DNA from: an uncultured Oscillospiraceae bacterium
GTDB taxonomy: Bacteria > Bacillota > Clostridia > Oscillospirales > Oscillospiraceae
Assembly: GCA_947626265.1 (NCBI GenBank)
Contig: CANQRM010000006.1
Coordinates: forward strand, 1-64,000
Length of the DNA: 64,000 nucleotides
Reading direction: 5' to 3'
The position numbers and the translations under genes were made by a program. Below are positions 18,718 through 28,802 of this stretch, in pieces. The number at the start of each line of letters is the position of its first letter. The stretch's first letter is position 1. The notes beneath the pieces are model-generated. The model was not told the origin of the DNA and did not search any database. It worked only from the letters and a program-made list of their open reading frames with translations.

Positions 18718-19746
18718 TCAATTGACGTGGTTCTTCGGGTCGGCGGCGTCGGCAAAGGAGTTGCCGATGATGTAGAAGGAGATGGTGATCACCGCCAGCA
18801 CCGCCACGGGGAAGATGAGCTGGTAGCGCAGCACCGCCATCTGCATCAGGGACCGGCCTGTCTGGATGAGGTTTCCAAGGGATGGGATGGACACGGGCAG
18901 GCCAATGCCGATATAGGTCACGAACACCTCGCTGCCGATGGCGCCGGGGATGGCAAGGGCCATCCGCATGGTGATGACGCTCACGAGATACGGCAGCAGG
19001 TTTTTGAAGATGATGCGCCGGGTGGGCACGCCCAGGCACCGGGAGGCCAGGTTGTAGTCCCGGTCCCTAATGATGATGATCTGATTGCGGATGAACCGGG
19101 CCATGCCCAGCCAGCCCGTCAGGGACAGGGCGAAGATGATGGTGGACACGCCGGGCCGCATGATGTAGGAGATGAGGATGAGCAAAAGCGTCTGGGGGAT
19201 GTTGTCCAGGACGTTATAGAGCTCCGTAAAGAAGAAGTCCAGCTTGCGCACATAGCCCCACAGCACCCCGGCGAGAATGCCCACCACCGCCTCCACCACG
19301 GCCACGGAAAAGCCAATGAAGAGGCTTGTGCGGGTGCCGGCCCATATCCGGGACCACAGGTCCTGGCCGATGGAGTTGGTGCCGAACCAGAACTCGCTGT
19401 TGGGGGGCACGTTATTGAGGGGCAGGCCCCACTCGCCGTAGTGGACCAGCAGGGGGTCCTTCTGCCCCGGCAGCAGGGGCTGGATAAAGGTGAACAGCAG
19501 CGTCACCGCCATGAGGACGAGGAAGAACACGGCGGTCTTGTTGCGGAAGAAGGCCCGGAGGGTGGCCCGCCAGTAGGAATAGTTGGAGTAGCCGCCCCGC
19601 TCGGCGGCCTCGGGATGGAACTCGGCGAAGGAGAAGGCCTCCGCCTCGCCCATTTTGGCCAGGGCCGCGTCCTCGTCCAGGTCTCTGGCAAGGCGCTCGT
19701 TCAGCTTGTCGCCCAGCTCGTCGGCAGGTCTTTTGAAAAAGCTCAT
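18718..19746 (-). CDS. Oligo/dipeptide ABC transporter permease (OppC/DppC-like)
   Basis: FGTNSIGQDLWSRIWAGTRTSLFIG; start at MSFFKRP, ATGA overlap with the preceding permease. Confidence 0.93.
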   Translation of the reverse strand: MSFFKRPADELGDKLNERLARDLDEDAALAKMGEAEAFSFAEFHPEAAERGGYSNYSYWRATLRAFFRNKTAVFFLVLMAVTLLFTFIQPLLPGQKDPLLVHYGEWGLPLNNVPPNSEFWFGTNSIGQDLWSRIWAGTRTSLFIGFSVAVVEAVVGILAGVLWGYVRKLDFFFTELYNVLDNIPQTLLLILISYIMRPGVSTIIFALSLTGWLGMARFIRNQIIIIRDRDYNLASRCLGVPTRRIIFKNLLPYLVSVITMRMALAIPGAIGSEVFVTYIGIGLPVSIPSLGNLIQTGRSLMQMAVLRYQLIFPVAVLAVITISFYIIGNSFADAADPKNHVN

Positions 19747-20693
19747 CGTGACCCCTCCTTCTTGGAAAGGCTGATGCGCGGGTCCACGATGGCCATCAGG
19801 ATGTCGCCAAAGAGGAGCCCCAGGATGGACACCACGGCGTAGATGAGCACCAGCGCCTGGACCAGGGTGTTGTCCTGGCGCTTGATGGCCGTGACCAGAA
19901 GGCCGCCCATGCCGGGGATGGAATAGAGGCTCTCCACGTACAGCGAGCCCATGAGGGTGGCGAGGATGGAGCCGGGGATGTACTGCACCAGGGGAACCAT
20001 GGCGTTGCGGAACACGTGCTTGCGGGATATGGCCCCGCTGGACACGCCCTTGGCCCGGGCCAGCATCACGTAGTCCTTGTTGGCCTCGTCCACCATGTAC
20101 CGGCGCAGCCACATGGCATAGTAGGCCGTGTTGCCGATGGACAGGGACAATATGGGCAGCAGGTAGCTGATGGGCTGGGCCGGGTCAAAGAGCATGGGGA
20201 TATGGGCGTACTGGGAGCCCACGAACTGTATCACGATATGATACACCGCCGAGGGCACCGCCTCGACCACCACGATCAATACGGTACCCAGCCTGTCGCC
20301 GATCTTGAACCGGGTGCGGGTGCTGTGGGCCATCCATACGCCCAATGCCAGGCCGAACACCAATGACAGGGCGAAAGAGACCAGCCCGAACTTCACGGAG
20401 ATGGGTATCTTCTCGGCGATGATGGTGTTGATGGATACGCCCCGGCGGTAGATGTTGGAGGTGCCCAGATCGCCGTGGAGGAGCTGGTCATAGAATCTTG
20501 CCAGCTGTTTGGGCAGCGGGTCATTGAGGCCCAGGGAGTTGAGCTTCACCTGGATCTCCGTGGAGGACACCTTGTCAAAGTTATCAAAATATCCCTCTAT
20601 CGGCATGAGCCGCAGAAGGGTAAAGAGTATCGTTATGATGATAAACAGCGTGACAGATGCCCTCAGGACCCGTTTGAGGATGTATTTGGCCAC
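19743..20693 (-). CDS. Oligo/dipeptide ABC transporter permease (OppB/DppB-like)
   Basis: MAKYILKRVLRASVTLFIIITILFTL; YARAKGVSSGAI-like EAA loop; LYVESLYSIPGMGGL. Confidence 0.93.
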   Translation of the reverse strand: MAKYILKRVLRASVTLFIIITILFTLLRLMPIEGYFDNFDKVSSTEIQVKLNSLGLNDPLPKQLARFYDQLLHGDLGTSNIYRRGVSINTIIAEKIPISVKFGLVSFALSLVFGLALGVWMAHSTRTRFKIGDRLGTVLIVVVEAVPSAVYHIVIQFVGSQYAHIPMLFDPAQPISYLLPILSLSIGNTAYYAMWLRRYMVDEANKDYVMLARAKGVSSGAISRKHVFRNAMVPLVQYIPGSILATLMGSLYVESLYSIPGMGGLLVTAIKRQDNTLVQALVLIYAVVSILGLLFGDILMAIVDPRISLSKKEGSR

Positions 20694-20733
20694 CTAGTTC
20701 CCTCCTTTTTAGGTCATACTGAAAAGCCACAAT

Positions 20734-20759
20734 CCCCCTGCCGCCGAAACGGCAGGGGG
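20734..20759. other. Intercistronic GC-rich hairpin downstream of the solute-binding protein gene
   Basis: CCCCCTGCCG-ccgaaa-CGGCAGGGGG, no immediate T-run. Confidence 0.6.
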
Positions 20760-20774
20760 CGCGGCGTCATTGGT

Positions 20775-22709
20775 TCAGTTCTTGTTGGCAGCCCACTCGG
20801 CATAGGCGGCGTTGTACTCGTCGATGCTCATGGACTTATCCTGGATGTGCTGGTCCTTGTAGCGGTAGGTCACGGTATCCACCATGGCGTACTGGCCCTC
20901 AAAGACGTTCAGCTTGCTCATGGAGTAGCTGATCTCGTTGGTGTGGATGGGCACCACGAAGGCGTGATCCAGCAGGAAGGCCTCAGCCTTGGCGAAGGCG
21001 GCATAGCGGGCGTCCACGTCGGTGGTGATGGCCTTGGCCGCGTTCACCAGCTCGCAGTATTCCTCATACAGGGCCACGGTCTCGGGGGCCGTGCTCTTGT
21101 CGATGAAGTTATAGGAGGAGCCGGGCACGAAGGGGTCGGTCCAGGTCTCGGGGTCGGCGTAGTCGGCGCCCCAGTTGCACTTCATGAAGGCGTAGTTGCC
21201 CGCGCGGCGGACAGCGGCCAGGAAGCCGTCGGAGGGGCCGGCCTCGACGATGATGTCGATGTAGTCGGTGCCCAGGACGCTCTCCATCTGCTGCTCCACC
21301 ACCTGGCACTCATTGGCCCAGTTGGAGGTGGAGGGGTTGTAGCACATCAGCACCTTCACAGGGAAGGTGGCGCCGGCGGCGGTCAGCTCCTCCACGGCCT
21401 TGTCCTTGTACTCCAGGGCCAGGTCGGGATCAAAGTAATCGAAGCCCTCGGCGGTGTAGGCGTCCAGGCCCTCATAGGAGGTGTAGTCCTTGCCCTCATA
21501 CAAGGAGAAGTTGCTGGGGGTGATGGTGTTGGTGACGTTGGCGGTGGGGTTCAGAGGATCGTTGGCGGCCAGGGCGGGGATGCGGTTCATCGCATGCACC
21601 AGGGACTGGCGGAAGTTCTCGTTGTTCACCGCGATGGTCCAGTTCTCCGGCTCATACTCCTCGTCAAAGTTGGCGTCGAAGTTGAACAGGTACCAGTAGC
21701 AATAGGAGGTGCTGGGACGGGAGGAGTGGATCTGGTCGGCGGTCTTGGGGTCGGCCATCATGGCGCTGAGCAGGTCGGAGGACACGGTAGCGGCGTCCAG
21801 CTCGCCGTTCAGGTACATGGTGGTGGCGATGGAGGCGGCCTCGGCGTTATAGGTCTCCCGGACCTCCTCGATGTACACGCACTCGGGCTCCCAATAGGCG
21901 GCGTTCTTGGTCAGGACGTGCTCCTGCTGGGGCTTGAAGGAAGAGAGGATATAGGCGCCGTTGTAGAGCAGATACTCGTTGCTGGTGCCGAACTTGTCGC
22001 CGCACTCCTCCAGGAAGGGCTCATACACGGGCATGAACGCGCCGTGGCTGAGGAGAGACACGAAATAGGCCTTGGAGCCGGTCAGGGTGAACTGGAGGGT
22101 GTAGTCGTCCAGAGCCACCACGCCGATGTCCTCCAGAGAGGCCTCGGGGGCCTCCTCCAGGACCTCCTCCTCGCCGTCCTCGTTGACGATGACCTTGGCG
22201 GGATTGCCGTTCTCGTCGGTGCCGTCCTTGGCGGTGGGCAGGGCCAGCTGATAGGCGGTGTAATCATAATAAGCGCTGGCGCCGGCGATGTTGTCACGCA
22301 GGACGCTGTAGGTGCTGGCGTCGTTGGCGGCGTCGCAGATGTAGTGGGCGGCGGCCACCCAGTCGTTGGCGGTCACGTCGGCCACCTCGTTGCCGTCCTT
22401 GTCCACCCACTTGACGCCCTCCCGCAGATGGAACGTCCAGACGCTGGCGTCCTCATTGGGCTCCCAGCTGGTGGCCAGAGCGGGCTCCACGTTGCCGTAG
22501 GAGTCATACTCCACCAGGCAGTCGATCAGGTTGAAGGTGAGGGAAGTGGTGACAGCCTGGGTGCTGTCCAGGTAGTTCAGGGTGTCCACCTCGCTGGAAT
22601 ACAGGGTGCGGTAGGTGGTCTGCTCCCCGTCGGCGTAAGCGACGCAGCCCAGAGACAGGACCATCACCACAGCCAGCAGCAGGGTGAGCATACGTTTGGT
22701 CGTTCTCAT
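20775..22709 (-). CDS. Peptide ABC transporter substrate-binding protein (SBP family 5)
   Basis: Signal peptide, SBP_bac_5-like organisation (LATSWEPNEDASVWTFHLREGVKW); start at MRTTKRM. Confidence 0.92.
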   Translation of the reverse strand: MRTTKRMLTLLLAVVMVLSLGCVAYADGEQTTYRTLYSSEVDTLNYLDSTQAVTTSLTFNLIDCLVEYDSYGNVEPALATSWEPNEDASVWTFHLREGVKWVDKDGNEVADVTANDWVAAAHYICDAANDASTYSVLRDNIAGASAYYDYTAYQLALPTAKDGTDENGNPAKVIVNEDGEEEVLEEAPEASLEDIGVVALDDYTLQFTLTGSKAYFVSLLSHGAFMPVYEPFLEECGDKFGTSNEYLLYNGAYILSSFKPQQEHVLTKNAAYWEPECVYIEEVRETYNAEAASIATTMYLNGELDAATVSSDLLSAMMADPKTADQIHSSRPSTSYCYWYLFNFDANFDEEYEPENWTIAVNNENFRQSLVHAMNRIPALAANDPLNPTANVTNTITPSNFSLYEGKDYTSYEGLDAYTAEGFDYFDPDLALEYKDKAVEELTAAGATFPVKVLMCYNPSTSNWANECQVVEQQMESVLGTDYIDIIVEAGPSDGFLAAVRRAGNYAFMKCNWGADYADPETWTDPFVPGSSYNFIDKSTAPETVALYEEYCELVNAAKAITTDVDARYAAFAKAEAFLLDHAFVVPIHTNEISYSMSKLNVFEGQYAMVDTVTYRYKDQHIQDKSMSIDEYNAAYAEWAANKN

Positions 22710-22771
22710 CTTGATACATCCTTTCATAAAATGTGCATATCCATACCGCCCGCAGGCGGGAAGATACATCT

Positions 22772-23857
22772 TTACGCCCAGCAGTCCGCCGGGACGCGGA
22801 CGCCTATGCCGGGCGATTCCGTCATGGCGATGACGGGGCCGCGGAATTCCGGCCCTCCCGGGAAGGGCTCACAGGCGCACAGGGAGGGTCCGTCCAGGTC
22901 CGCCATGGTGATGACGCCCCTGGCGGCGGCCAGGTGGGCCGCGGCGGCCACGGATATCTGGCTCTCCAGCATGCAGCCTATCATGCACTGTACACCGAAG
23001 CTCTCCGCCATGGCGCCGAGCCGCAGCGCCGGCCATATGCCCCCGGTCTTCATGAGCTTGATGTTGATGTAATCCGCCGCGTGCTCGGTGATGACCCGCG
23101 CCGCGTCCGCGGGGGAAAAGACGCTCTCGTCGGCCAGAATGGGGGTGTTGACCCGGCTCGTCACGTATTTCATCCCGTCAAAATCAGTTGCAGGCACCGG
23201 CTGCTCCACGAGCTCCGCGCCCACAGCCGCGTCCTCCATGGCGGAGATGATGCGCACCGCCTCCCGGGGGGTCCAGCCCTGATTGGCGTCCACCCGCAGG
23301 GCCACGCTGGGCCCCACGGCCTGGCGTATAGCGGCCAGGCGCTCCACGTCCGCGGCGGGGTCCTTCCCCACCTTGACTTTGAGGATGGAAAAGCCCCGGT
23401 CCACGGCCTCCAGGCTGTCCCGGACCATCTCGTCCACGCCGTTCACGGAGATGGTGATGTCGGTCTCGAACTCTCTTTTCGCCCCGCCCAGAAGCCGCCA
23501 GAGGGGGGCGTTCAGGGTCTTGCCCCACAGGTCCAGCAGGGCCATATCCACCGCCGCCTTGGCGGAGGTGTTGTGGACCATGGAGCGCTGGAGCTTATCC
23601 ATCACCGCGTCCAGGTCCATCAGGTCCATGCCGGTGATAGCCGGGGCGATGAAGTCCCGAACGGCACAGGCGATGGAGCCCTTGGTCTCTCCGGTGATGA
23701 CCGCCGTGGCGGGCGCCTCGCCGTAGCCCTCCAGGCCGTTCTCTCCCCGCACCCGGACCACGATGTCGTTTACGTGCTCCACGGTGCGCAGGGCGGTCTT
23801 GAAGGGATGGGCCAGGGGAAGGGAAATCTCCCCGATGTCAATGTGTTCGATGCGCAT
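22772..23857 (-). CDS. Dipeptide epimerase (L-Ala-D/L-Glu epimerase-like, enolase superfamily)
   Basis: LKVKVGKDP, LRVDANQGW, ADESVFSPADA, NIKLMKTGG: muconate-lactonizing/dipeptide epimerase motifs. Confidence 0.9.
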   Translation of the reverse strand: MRIEHIDIGEISLPLAHPFKTALRTVEHVNDIVVRVRGENGLEGYGEAPATAVITGETKGSIACAVRDFIAPAITGMDLMDLDAVMDKLQRSMVHNTSAKAAVDMALLDLWGKTLNAPLWRLLGGAKREFETDITISVNGVDEMVRDSLEAVDRGFSILKVKVGKDPAADVERLAAIRQAVGPSVALRVDANQGWTPREAVRIISAMEDAAVGAELVEQPVPATDFDGMKYVTSRVNTPILADESVFSPADAARVITEHAADYINIKLMKTGGIWPALRLGAMAESFGVQCMIGCMLESQISVAAAAHLAAARGVITMADLDGPSLCACEPFPGGPEFRGPVIAMTESPGIGVRVPADCWA

Positions 23858-24021
23858 GGGTCCGCCTCCCGGCTGCGGCCGTCTTGGGGTACTATACTAA
23901 AAAATCGCCGCAATGAAAATAGTGCAAACTGCTCTTTAGATTGCAAAAAGTGCTGTCCGGGCTCTCCCGCCGGTTACGACGGGGTCCCGCCGCCCGTGGC
24001 GGCGGGGCTTTCCCGTATGTA

Positions 24022-25383
24022 TCACTCTTCCTCGTTGGAAGTGGCAGTCTCTTCCTCCTCGTCCTTCTCCTTGGAGAGCATGACGTTGGCCAGGATGCCA
24101 AGGATCAGGGAGCAGGCCACGGTGCGGATCTCCACGGCGCCGAAGCTGACGGACAGGCCGCCCACGCCGGTGATGAAGATGATGGAGGCCACGAACAGGT
24201 TCCGGTTCTTGTTCAGGTCCACGCCCTGGAGCATCTTGAAGCCGCTCATGGCGATGAAGCCGTACAGCGCCACGCACACGCCGCCCATGACGCAGGAGGG
24301 GATGGTCTCCAGGAAGGCCATCAGCGGGGAGATGAAGCTGACGATGATGCACAGCACCGCCGCGCCCCAGATGCTGACGGTGGAGGCGTTGCGGGTGATG
24401 GCCACGCAGGCGATGGACTCGCCGTAGGTGGTGTTGGGGCAGCCGCCGAACACCGCACCGGCCATGGAGCCTATGCCGTCGCCCAGCAGGGTGCGGGTGA
24501 GGCCCGGGGTCTTCAAGAGGTCCACGCCGATGATGGAGGACAGGTTCTTGTGGTCCGCCAGGTGCTCGGCGAAGACCACGAAGGCCACCGGCACATAGGC
24601 GGTGAACAGGGTGAGAAGGTAGGTAGGCGTGATGTCCTTAAGGCTGCCGCCCAGGAGGAAGGTGAAGTCCGGCACGGCCACATAGCCCACGTTGGCCAGG
24701 GCGCTGTAGTTGATGACGGTGAGGGCCGGGTTGCCGGTCATATAGCCCAGCAGGGCGAAGAGGCTGGCGCAGGCGTAGCCGGCCAGGATGCCGATGATGA
24801 AGGGGACGAGCCTGACCATCTTCTTGCCGTAGGTGGAGGCCAGGATGGTCACCGCCAGGGTCACCAGGCCGCAGATGAGGGCCACGTACACGCTGCCGCC
24901 CTCCACGCTGGAGGAGGTCAGGTCGCCCACGGCGTTCCCCGCAAGGGAGAGGCCGATGATGGCCACGGTGGGCCCAATGATGACGGGAGGCATCAGCTTG
25001 TCTATCCAGGCCACGCCACAGAATTTTATCACGATGGCCAGCACCACGTACACCGCCCCGGCCATGGCCGCGCCGATGATGAGGCCCCAGTAGCCCGCGG
25101 CCATGCTGGCGGCGCCGGAGAAGGCGCTCATCATGGAGCCGATGAAGGCGAAGGAGGAGCCCAGGAACACGGGGCTGGCGCTCTTGGTAAAGATGAGGTA
25201 GACAAAGGTGCCCACGCCGGCGCCGAAGATGGCGGCGGAGGCGGGCAGGGCCGTGCCGCAGGCGGAGTTGACCACCGCCGGCACCGCGATGGTGGCGGCC
25301 ATGATGGCCAGCAGCTGCTGGATGGCGAACAGGACCACCTCGCCGAACTTGGGCTTGTCCTTGATGCCGTAGATCAGGTTCAT
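24022..25383 (-). CDS. Uracil/xanthine permease (NCS2 family)
   Basis: FGEVVLFAIQQLLAIMAATIAVPAVV; GGCPNTTYGESIACVAITRNAS; start at MNLIYGI. Confidence 0.92.
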   Translation of the reverse strand: MNLIYGIKDKPKFGEVVLFAIQQLLAIMAATIAVPAVVNSACGTALPASAAIFGAGVGTFVYLIFTKSASPVFLGSSFAFIGSMMSAFSGAASMAAGYWGLIIGAAMAGAVYVVLAIVIKFCGVAWIDKLMPPVIIGPTVAIIGLSLAGNAVGDLTSSSVEGGSVYVALICGLVTLAVTILASTYGKKMVRLVPFIIGILAGYACASLFALLGYMTGNPALTVINYSALANVGYVAVPDFTFLLGGSLKDITPTYLLTLFTAYVPVAFVVFAEHLADHKNLSSIIGVDLLKTPGLTRTLLGDGIGSMAGAVFGGCPNTTYGESIACVAITRNASTVSIWGAAVLCIIVSFISPLMAFLETIPSCVMGGVCVALYGFIAMSGFKMLQGVDLNKNRNLFVASIIFITGVGGLSVSFGAVEIRTVACSLILGILANVMLSKEKDEEEETATSNEEE

Positions 25384-25435
25384 TTCAGTTTTTCCTATCC
25401 TCTCCCATGTTTTGGTGGCCGCGGCGGGCGGAAAA

Positions 25436-25463
25436 ATGCCCCCTTGCCGGGGCAAGAGGGCAT
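25436..25463 (-). terminator. Leader intrinsic terminator (attenuator candidate) upstream of the NCS2 permease
   Basis: Minus strand ATGCCCTCTTGCC-cc-GGCAAGGGGGCAT followed by TTTT. Confidence 0.75.
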
Positions 25464-25540
25464 GGCCGTATTACCATATCGCGTCTCGCCGACGGCGCTG
25501 TCGCGGGGAAAGACACTACATACTGTATCACGCTAAAACG

Positions 25541-25569
25541 ATGATACCCCATAGGTGGGCGGATGTCAA
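25541..25569 (-). promoter_or_regulatory. Sigma-A type promoter for the NCS2 permease leader
   Basis: Minus strand TTGACA-N17-TATCAT read directly. Confidence 0.75.
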
Positions 25570-25667
25570 TCTGTGTTTTGCCCAAAATCCGAGCCTTTGC
25601 CGCCGCCGTTTTTTTATCGCAAAACTTTTGCTTTCCGAAATGTCCCTCCCGCCTGCGAAACGTTATA

Positions 25668-27482
25668 TTACTTTATATTTTGGGCGTCCAGATGAAGCTC
25701 GCGGAAATACTTTTCGTAATTTTTCCGGAACATCTCCCGGTAGGCGGCGTTGTCGGAGTGGTGCAGCTCGTGGAGATACCGGTGCTCCTGGCCGCTGATG
25801 GCCGTGTCGTCCCGGCTGAGCATGTAGATCGCCAGATCCGAGCACTGGTCGGACACCCGCTCCAGGTTCTGGAGGATGTTCTGATACTGGATACCGGCCG
25901 TCACGCCGCAGGTGCCCGCGGTCATGCGCGCCACGTGGCGGCCCTTCATGACCTCGACGAGGTCGTCGATGACCTCCTCCAGGGGCTCCACCGCCCGGGC
26001 CTGGCCCCTGTCGTCCTTCAGGAAGGCATCCACGGTGAGGGCCAGGATATCGCCCACCACGGTGATGGACCCCTGCAGGTCCGTCCGGGCCTGGGGCGAG
26101 AAAGTCTCGCCGCTCTCCGCCAGGCGCAGGGCGTCGTGCTGGATGTTCTGGGCCAGGTCGCCGATGCGCTCAAAGCAGGTGAGCGCCTTGATGAGGAAGT
26201 TCTGGCTGCGGGTATGGGCGGCCAGGGTGATATAGGGGGAGAGACTGACGATGTACTGGTTGGTGGCGTCCGCCATCCGGTCCAGCAGCGCCTCCCGCTG
26301 GTCCACCTTCTCCGCCTTTTTCCCGTCGTATCCAAAGAGCTGTCCGGCGGCGGTCTCATAGTTGTCCCGGGCCACGGAGGCCATGTGGCCGATGAGATGG
26401 GCCGCCTGGTCCAGGGCCACGGCGGGGTTGGAGATGAGGCGGCTGTCCAGCTCCCGCAGGCCCTCCTCGATGTCCCGCTCCTCCGGGTCCATGGGCTTAT
26501 CCGGCACCAGCTTCTCCGCCACCCGGGCGAACACCCCGGACAGGGGAAGCAGCAGCACCGCCGGTATGAGCCTGAACAGGCCGTGGACGTTGGCCACGCC
26601 GCCGGAGTCCAGCATGGTGTTCCAAAGCCCGTCGCCGATAATGCCCGTGGCCCGGCCGGCGGCCAGCACCGCCGTCACCAGTAGCGCCGCGCAGATGTTG
26701 TAGAGCACATGCACTGTCACCGTGCGGACCTGCTCCGGCTTGGCCCCGATGCGGCAGACAAGATACGCCGAGAGGCTGTCGCCCATGTTGACGCCCAATA
26801 TCACCGCCACGATGCCGCACAGCCGCAGGCCGAAGGAGCTGGCGAAGGACTGCAGGATGCCGATGACGGCGGAGGAGCTCTGGATGACGCAGGTGGCGGC
26901 CGCGCCGGTGAGGAAGCCCAGGATATAGTTCCCCTCCAGCTTCATGAGAAAGCCGCCTACGGTGCCGCTCAGGCCGCTGACCGCGTCCCGCATGTAGATG
27001 AGCCCCATGAACAGGATGCCAAAGCCCACGGCGATGGAGCCAGCGCTCTTGGCGGCGCTCTTTTTCACGAACATGATCATCACGATGCCGGCGATCAGGG
27101 CCAGGGGCGCGAGATTTTCCGCGTTGAGCATGTACAAAAGCCCCGTGGCCCCGCTCTCCACATCCATGAGCCGGATGATCTGGGCGGTGATGGCGGTGCC
27201 CACGTTGGCGCCCAGAATGACGCCGATGGACTGGCGGAAGGTGAGAAATCCCGCGCCCACAAGGCCCACCGTGAGCACGATGGTGGCGTGGGAGCTCTGG
27301 ATCATGCAGGTGACGAACATGCCCAGAATGAAGCCCAGAGCGGGCTTCGCCGTCACCTTGGCCAGCGCCGAGCGCATGGCCCCGCCGGAGCAGCTTTTGA
27401 GGCCGTCGCCCATGACGCGCATGCCGTACAGGAACATGGCCAGGCCGCCCAGCAGGGCGATCAGTTGATAGAAAAGGTCCAT
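25668..27482 (-). CDS. Na/Pi cotransporter family protein with C-terminal PhoU-like domain
   Basis: GLAMFLYGMRVMGDGLK; QSSHATIVLTVGLVGAG and QSSSAVIGIL repeats; helical PhoU-like C-terminus. Confidence 0.9.
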   Translation of the reverse strand: MDLFYQLIALLGGLAMFLYGMRVMGDGLKSCSGGAMRSALAKVTAKPALGFILGMFVTCMIQSSHATIVLTVGLVGAGFLTFRQSIGVILGANVGTAITAQIIRLMDVESGATGLLYMLNAENLAPLALIAGIVMIMFVKKSAAKSAGSIAVGFGILFMGLIYMRDAVSGLSGTVGGFLMKLEGNYILGFLTGAAATCVIQSSSAVIGILQSFASSFGLRLCGIVAVILGVNMGDSLSAYLVCRIGAKPEQVRTVTVHVLYNICAALLVTAVLAAGRATGIIGDGLWNTMLDSGGVANVHGLFRLIPAVLLLPLSGVFARVAEKLVPDKPMDPEERDIEEGLRELDSRLISNPAVALDQAAHLIGHMASVARDNYETAAGQLFGYDGKKAEKVDQREALLDRMADATNQYIVSLSPYITLAAHTRSQNFLIKALTCFERIGDLAQNIQHDALRLAESGETFSPQARTDLQGSITVVGDILALTVDAFLKDDRGQARAVEPLEEVIDDLVEVMKGRHVARMTAGTCGVTAGIQYQNILQNLERVSDQCSDLAIYMLSRDDTAISGQEHRYLHELHHSDNAAYREMFRKNYEKYFRELHLDAQNIK

Positions 27483-27614
27483 GGCGTCTCCCCCTTGTTC
27501 ACTTGTTGATCGAAGCCGAAACTCCCTCAGTTTATATATTACCTGAAAGCATGCCGGAGCGCAAGAAAAACCGGAGCGCTTGCCGCGCTCCGGCCTCTTT
27601 TACATCGTATCTTC

Positions 27615-28760
27615 TTACATGATCTTGCGGAACAGGGCTTTGAAGTCCTCCACGGCGGCGGGCTTGGGGTTGCCGGGGGCGCAGGCGTCCGCGGCGGCGG
27701 ACTGGGCCAGGAAGTCCAGGTCCTCTTCACGCAGCTTGTCCAGCTTCGCGGGGATACCCACATCGGCGGACAGCTTCTTCACCGCCTCGATGGCGGCGGC
27801 GCGATACTGCTCCTGGGTCATATCGTCCACGCCCTTCACGCCCATGGCCCGGGCGATCTCCCGGTACTTCTCGCCGGTGGCGTCGGCGTTATACTCCATC
27901 ACGATGGGCAGCATCATGGCGCAGGCCACGCCGTGGGGCGTGTCGTACACCGCGCCCAGGGTGTGGGCCATGGAGTGGGCGATGCCCAGGCCCACGTTGG
28001 AAAAGCCCATGCCGGCGATATACTGGCCCAGAGCCATGCCCTTGCGGCCCTCGGGGTCGTTCTTCTGGGCGGCGCGCAGGTTGGCGGAGATGAGCCGGAT
28101 GGCCTCCAGGTGGAACATGTCCGTCATCTGCCAGGCCGCGGCGGTGGTGTAGCCCTCGATGGCGTGGGTCAGGGCGTCCATGCCGGTGGCGGCGGTGAGG
28201 CTCTCGGGCATGGACAGCATCATGTCCGGGTCCACGATGGCCACGTCGGGGATGTCGTGCACGTCCACGCAGACGAACTTCCGCTTGCGCTCCACGTCGG
28301 TTATCACATAGTTGATGGTGACCTCCGCGGCGGTGCCGGCGGTGGTGGGCACGGCGATGGTGAACACCGCGTGATTTTTCGTGGGGGCCACGCCCTCCAG
28401 GGAGCGGACATCGGCGAACTCGGGGTTCGTGATGATGACGCCAATGGCCTTGGCGGTGTCCATGACGGAGCCGCCGCCCACGCACACGATGCTGTCCGCG
28501 CCGAAGGCCTTGAAGGCGGCCACGCCGGCCTGGACGTTCTCGATGGTGGGGTTGGGCTTGATGTCCGTGAAGATGGTGTACTCCATGCCCTTTTCCTTCA
28601 GGGCGTTCAGGATGCTGTCGATCTGGCCGGACTTGACCACATGATTGCCGGAGGCGATGAAGACCTTTTTGCAGCCATGGGCGGCCAGCTCGTTGCCGAT
28701 CTCGGCCACGGCCCCTGCGCCGTGATAGGATACGTTGTTCAGTACGATGCGATTTGCCAT
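27615..28760 (-). CDS. fucO: Iron-containing alcohol dehydrogenase, lactaldehyde reductase-like
   Basis: GGGSVMDTAKAIGV, GMDALTHAIEGY, HGVACAMMLP; in rhamnose operon. Confidence 0.88.
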   Translation of the reverse strand: MANRIVLNNVSYHGAGAVAEIGNELAAHGCKKVFIASGNHVVKSGQIDSILNALKEKGMEYTIFTDIKPNPTIENVQAGVAAFKAFGADSIVCVGGGSVMDTAKAIGVIITNPEFADVRSLEGVAPTKNHAVFTIAVPTTAGTAAEVTINYVITDVERKRKFVCVDVHDIPDVAIVDPDMMLSMPESLTAATGMDALTHAIEGYTTAAAWQMTDMFHLEAIRLISANLRAAQKNDPEGRKGMALGQYIAGMGFSNVGLGIAHSMAHTLGAVYDTPHGVACAMMLPIVMEYNADATGEKYREIARAMGVKGVDDMTQEQYRAAAIEAVKKLSADVGIPAKLDKLREEDLDFLAQSAAADACAPGNPKPAAVEDFKALFRKIM

Positions 28761-28802
28761 TGCTTGATTCCTCCTGATATATGATAAATAGTTTTCCCGC
28801 TC

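Noticed and set aside
20475-24427. Long plus-strand ORFs (865 and 564 aa) antisense to the SBP, epimerase and permease genes
   Set aside because: Low-complexity H/G/V-rich translations; antisense strand encodes clear SBP, epimerase and NCS2 proteins
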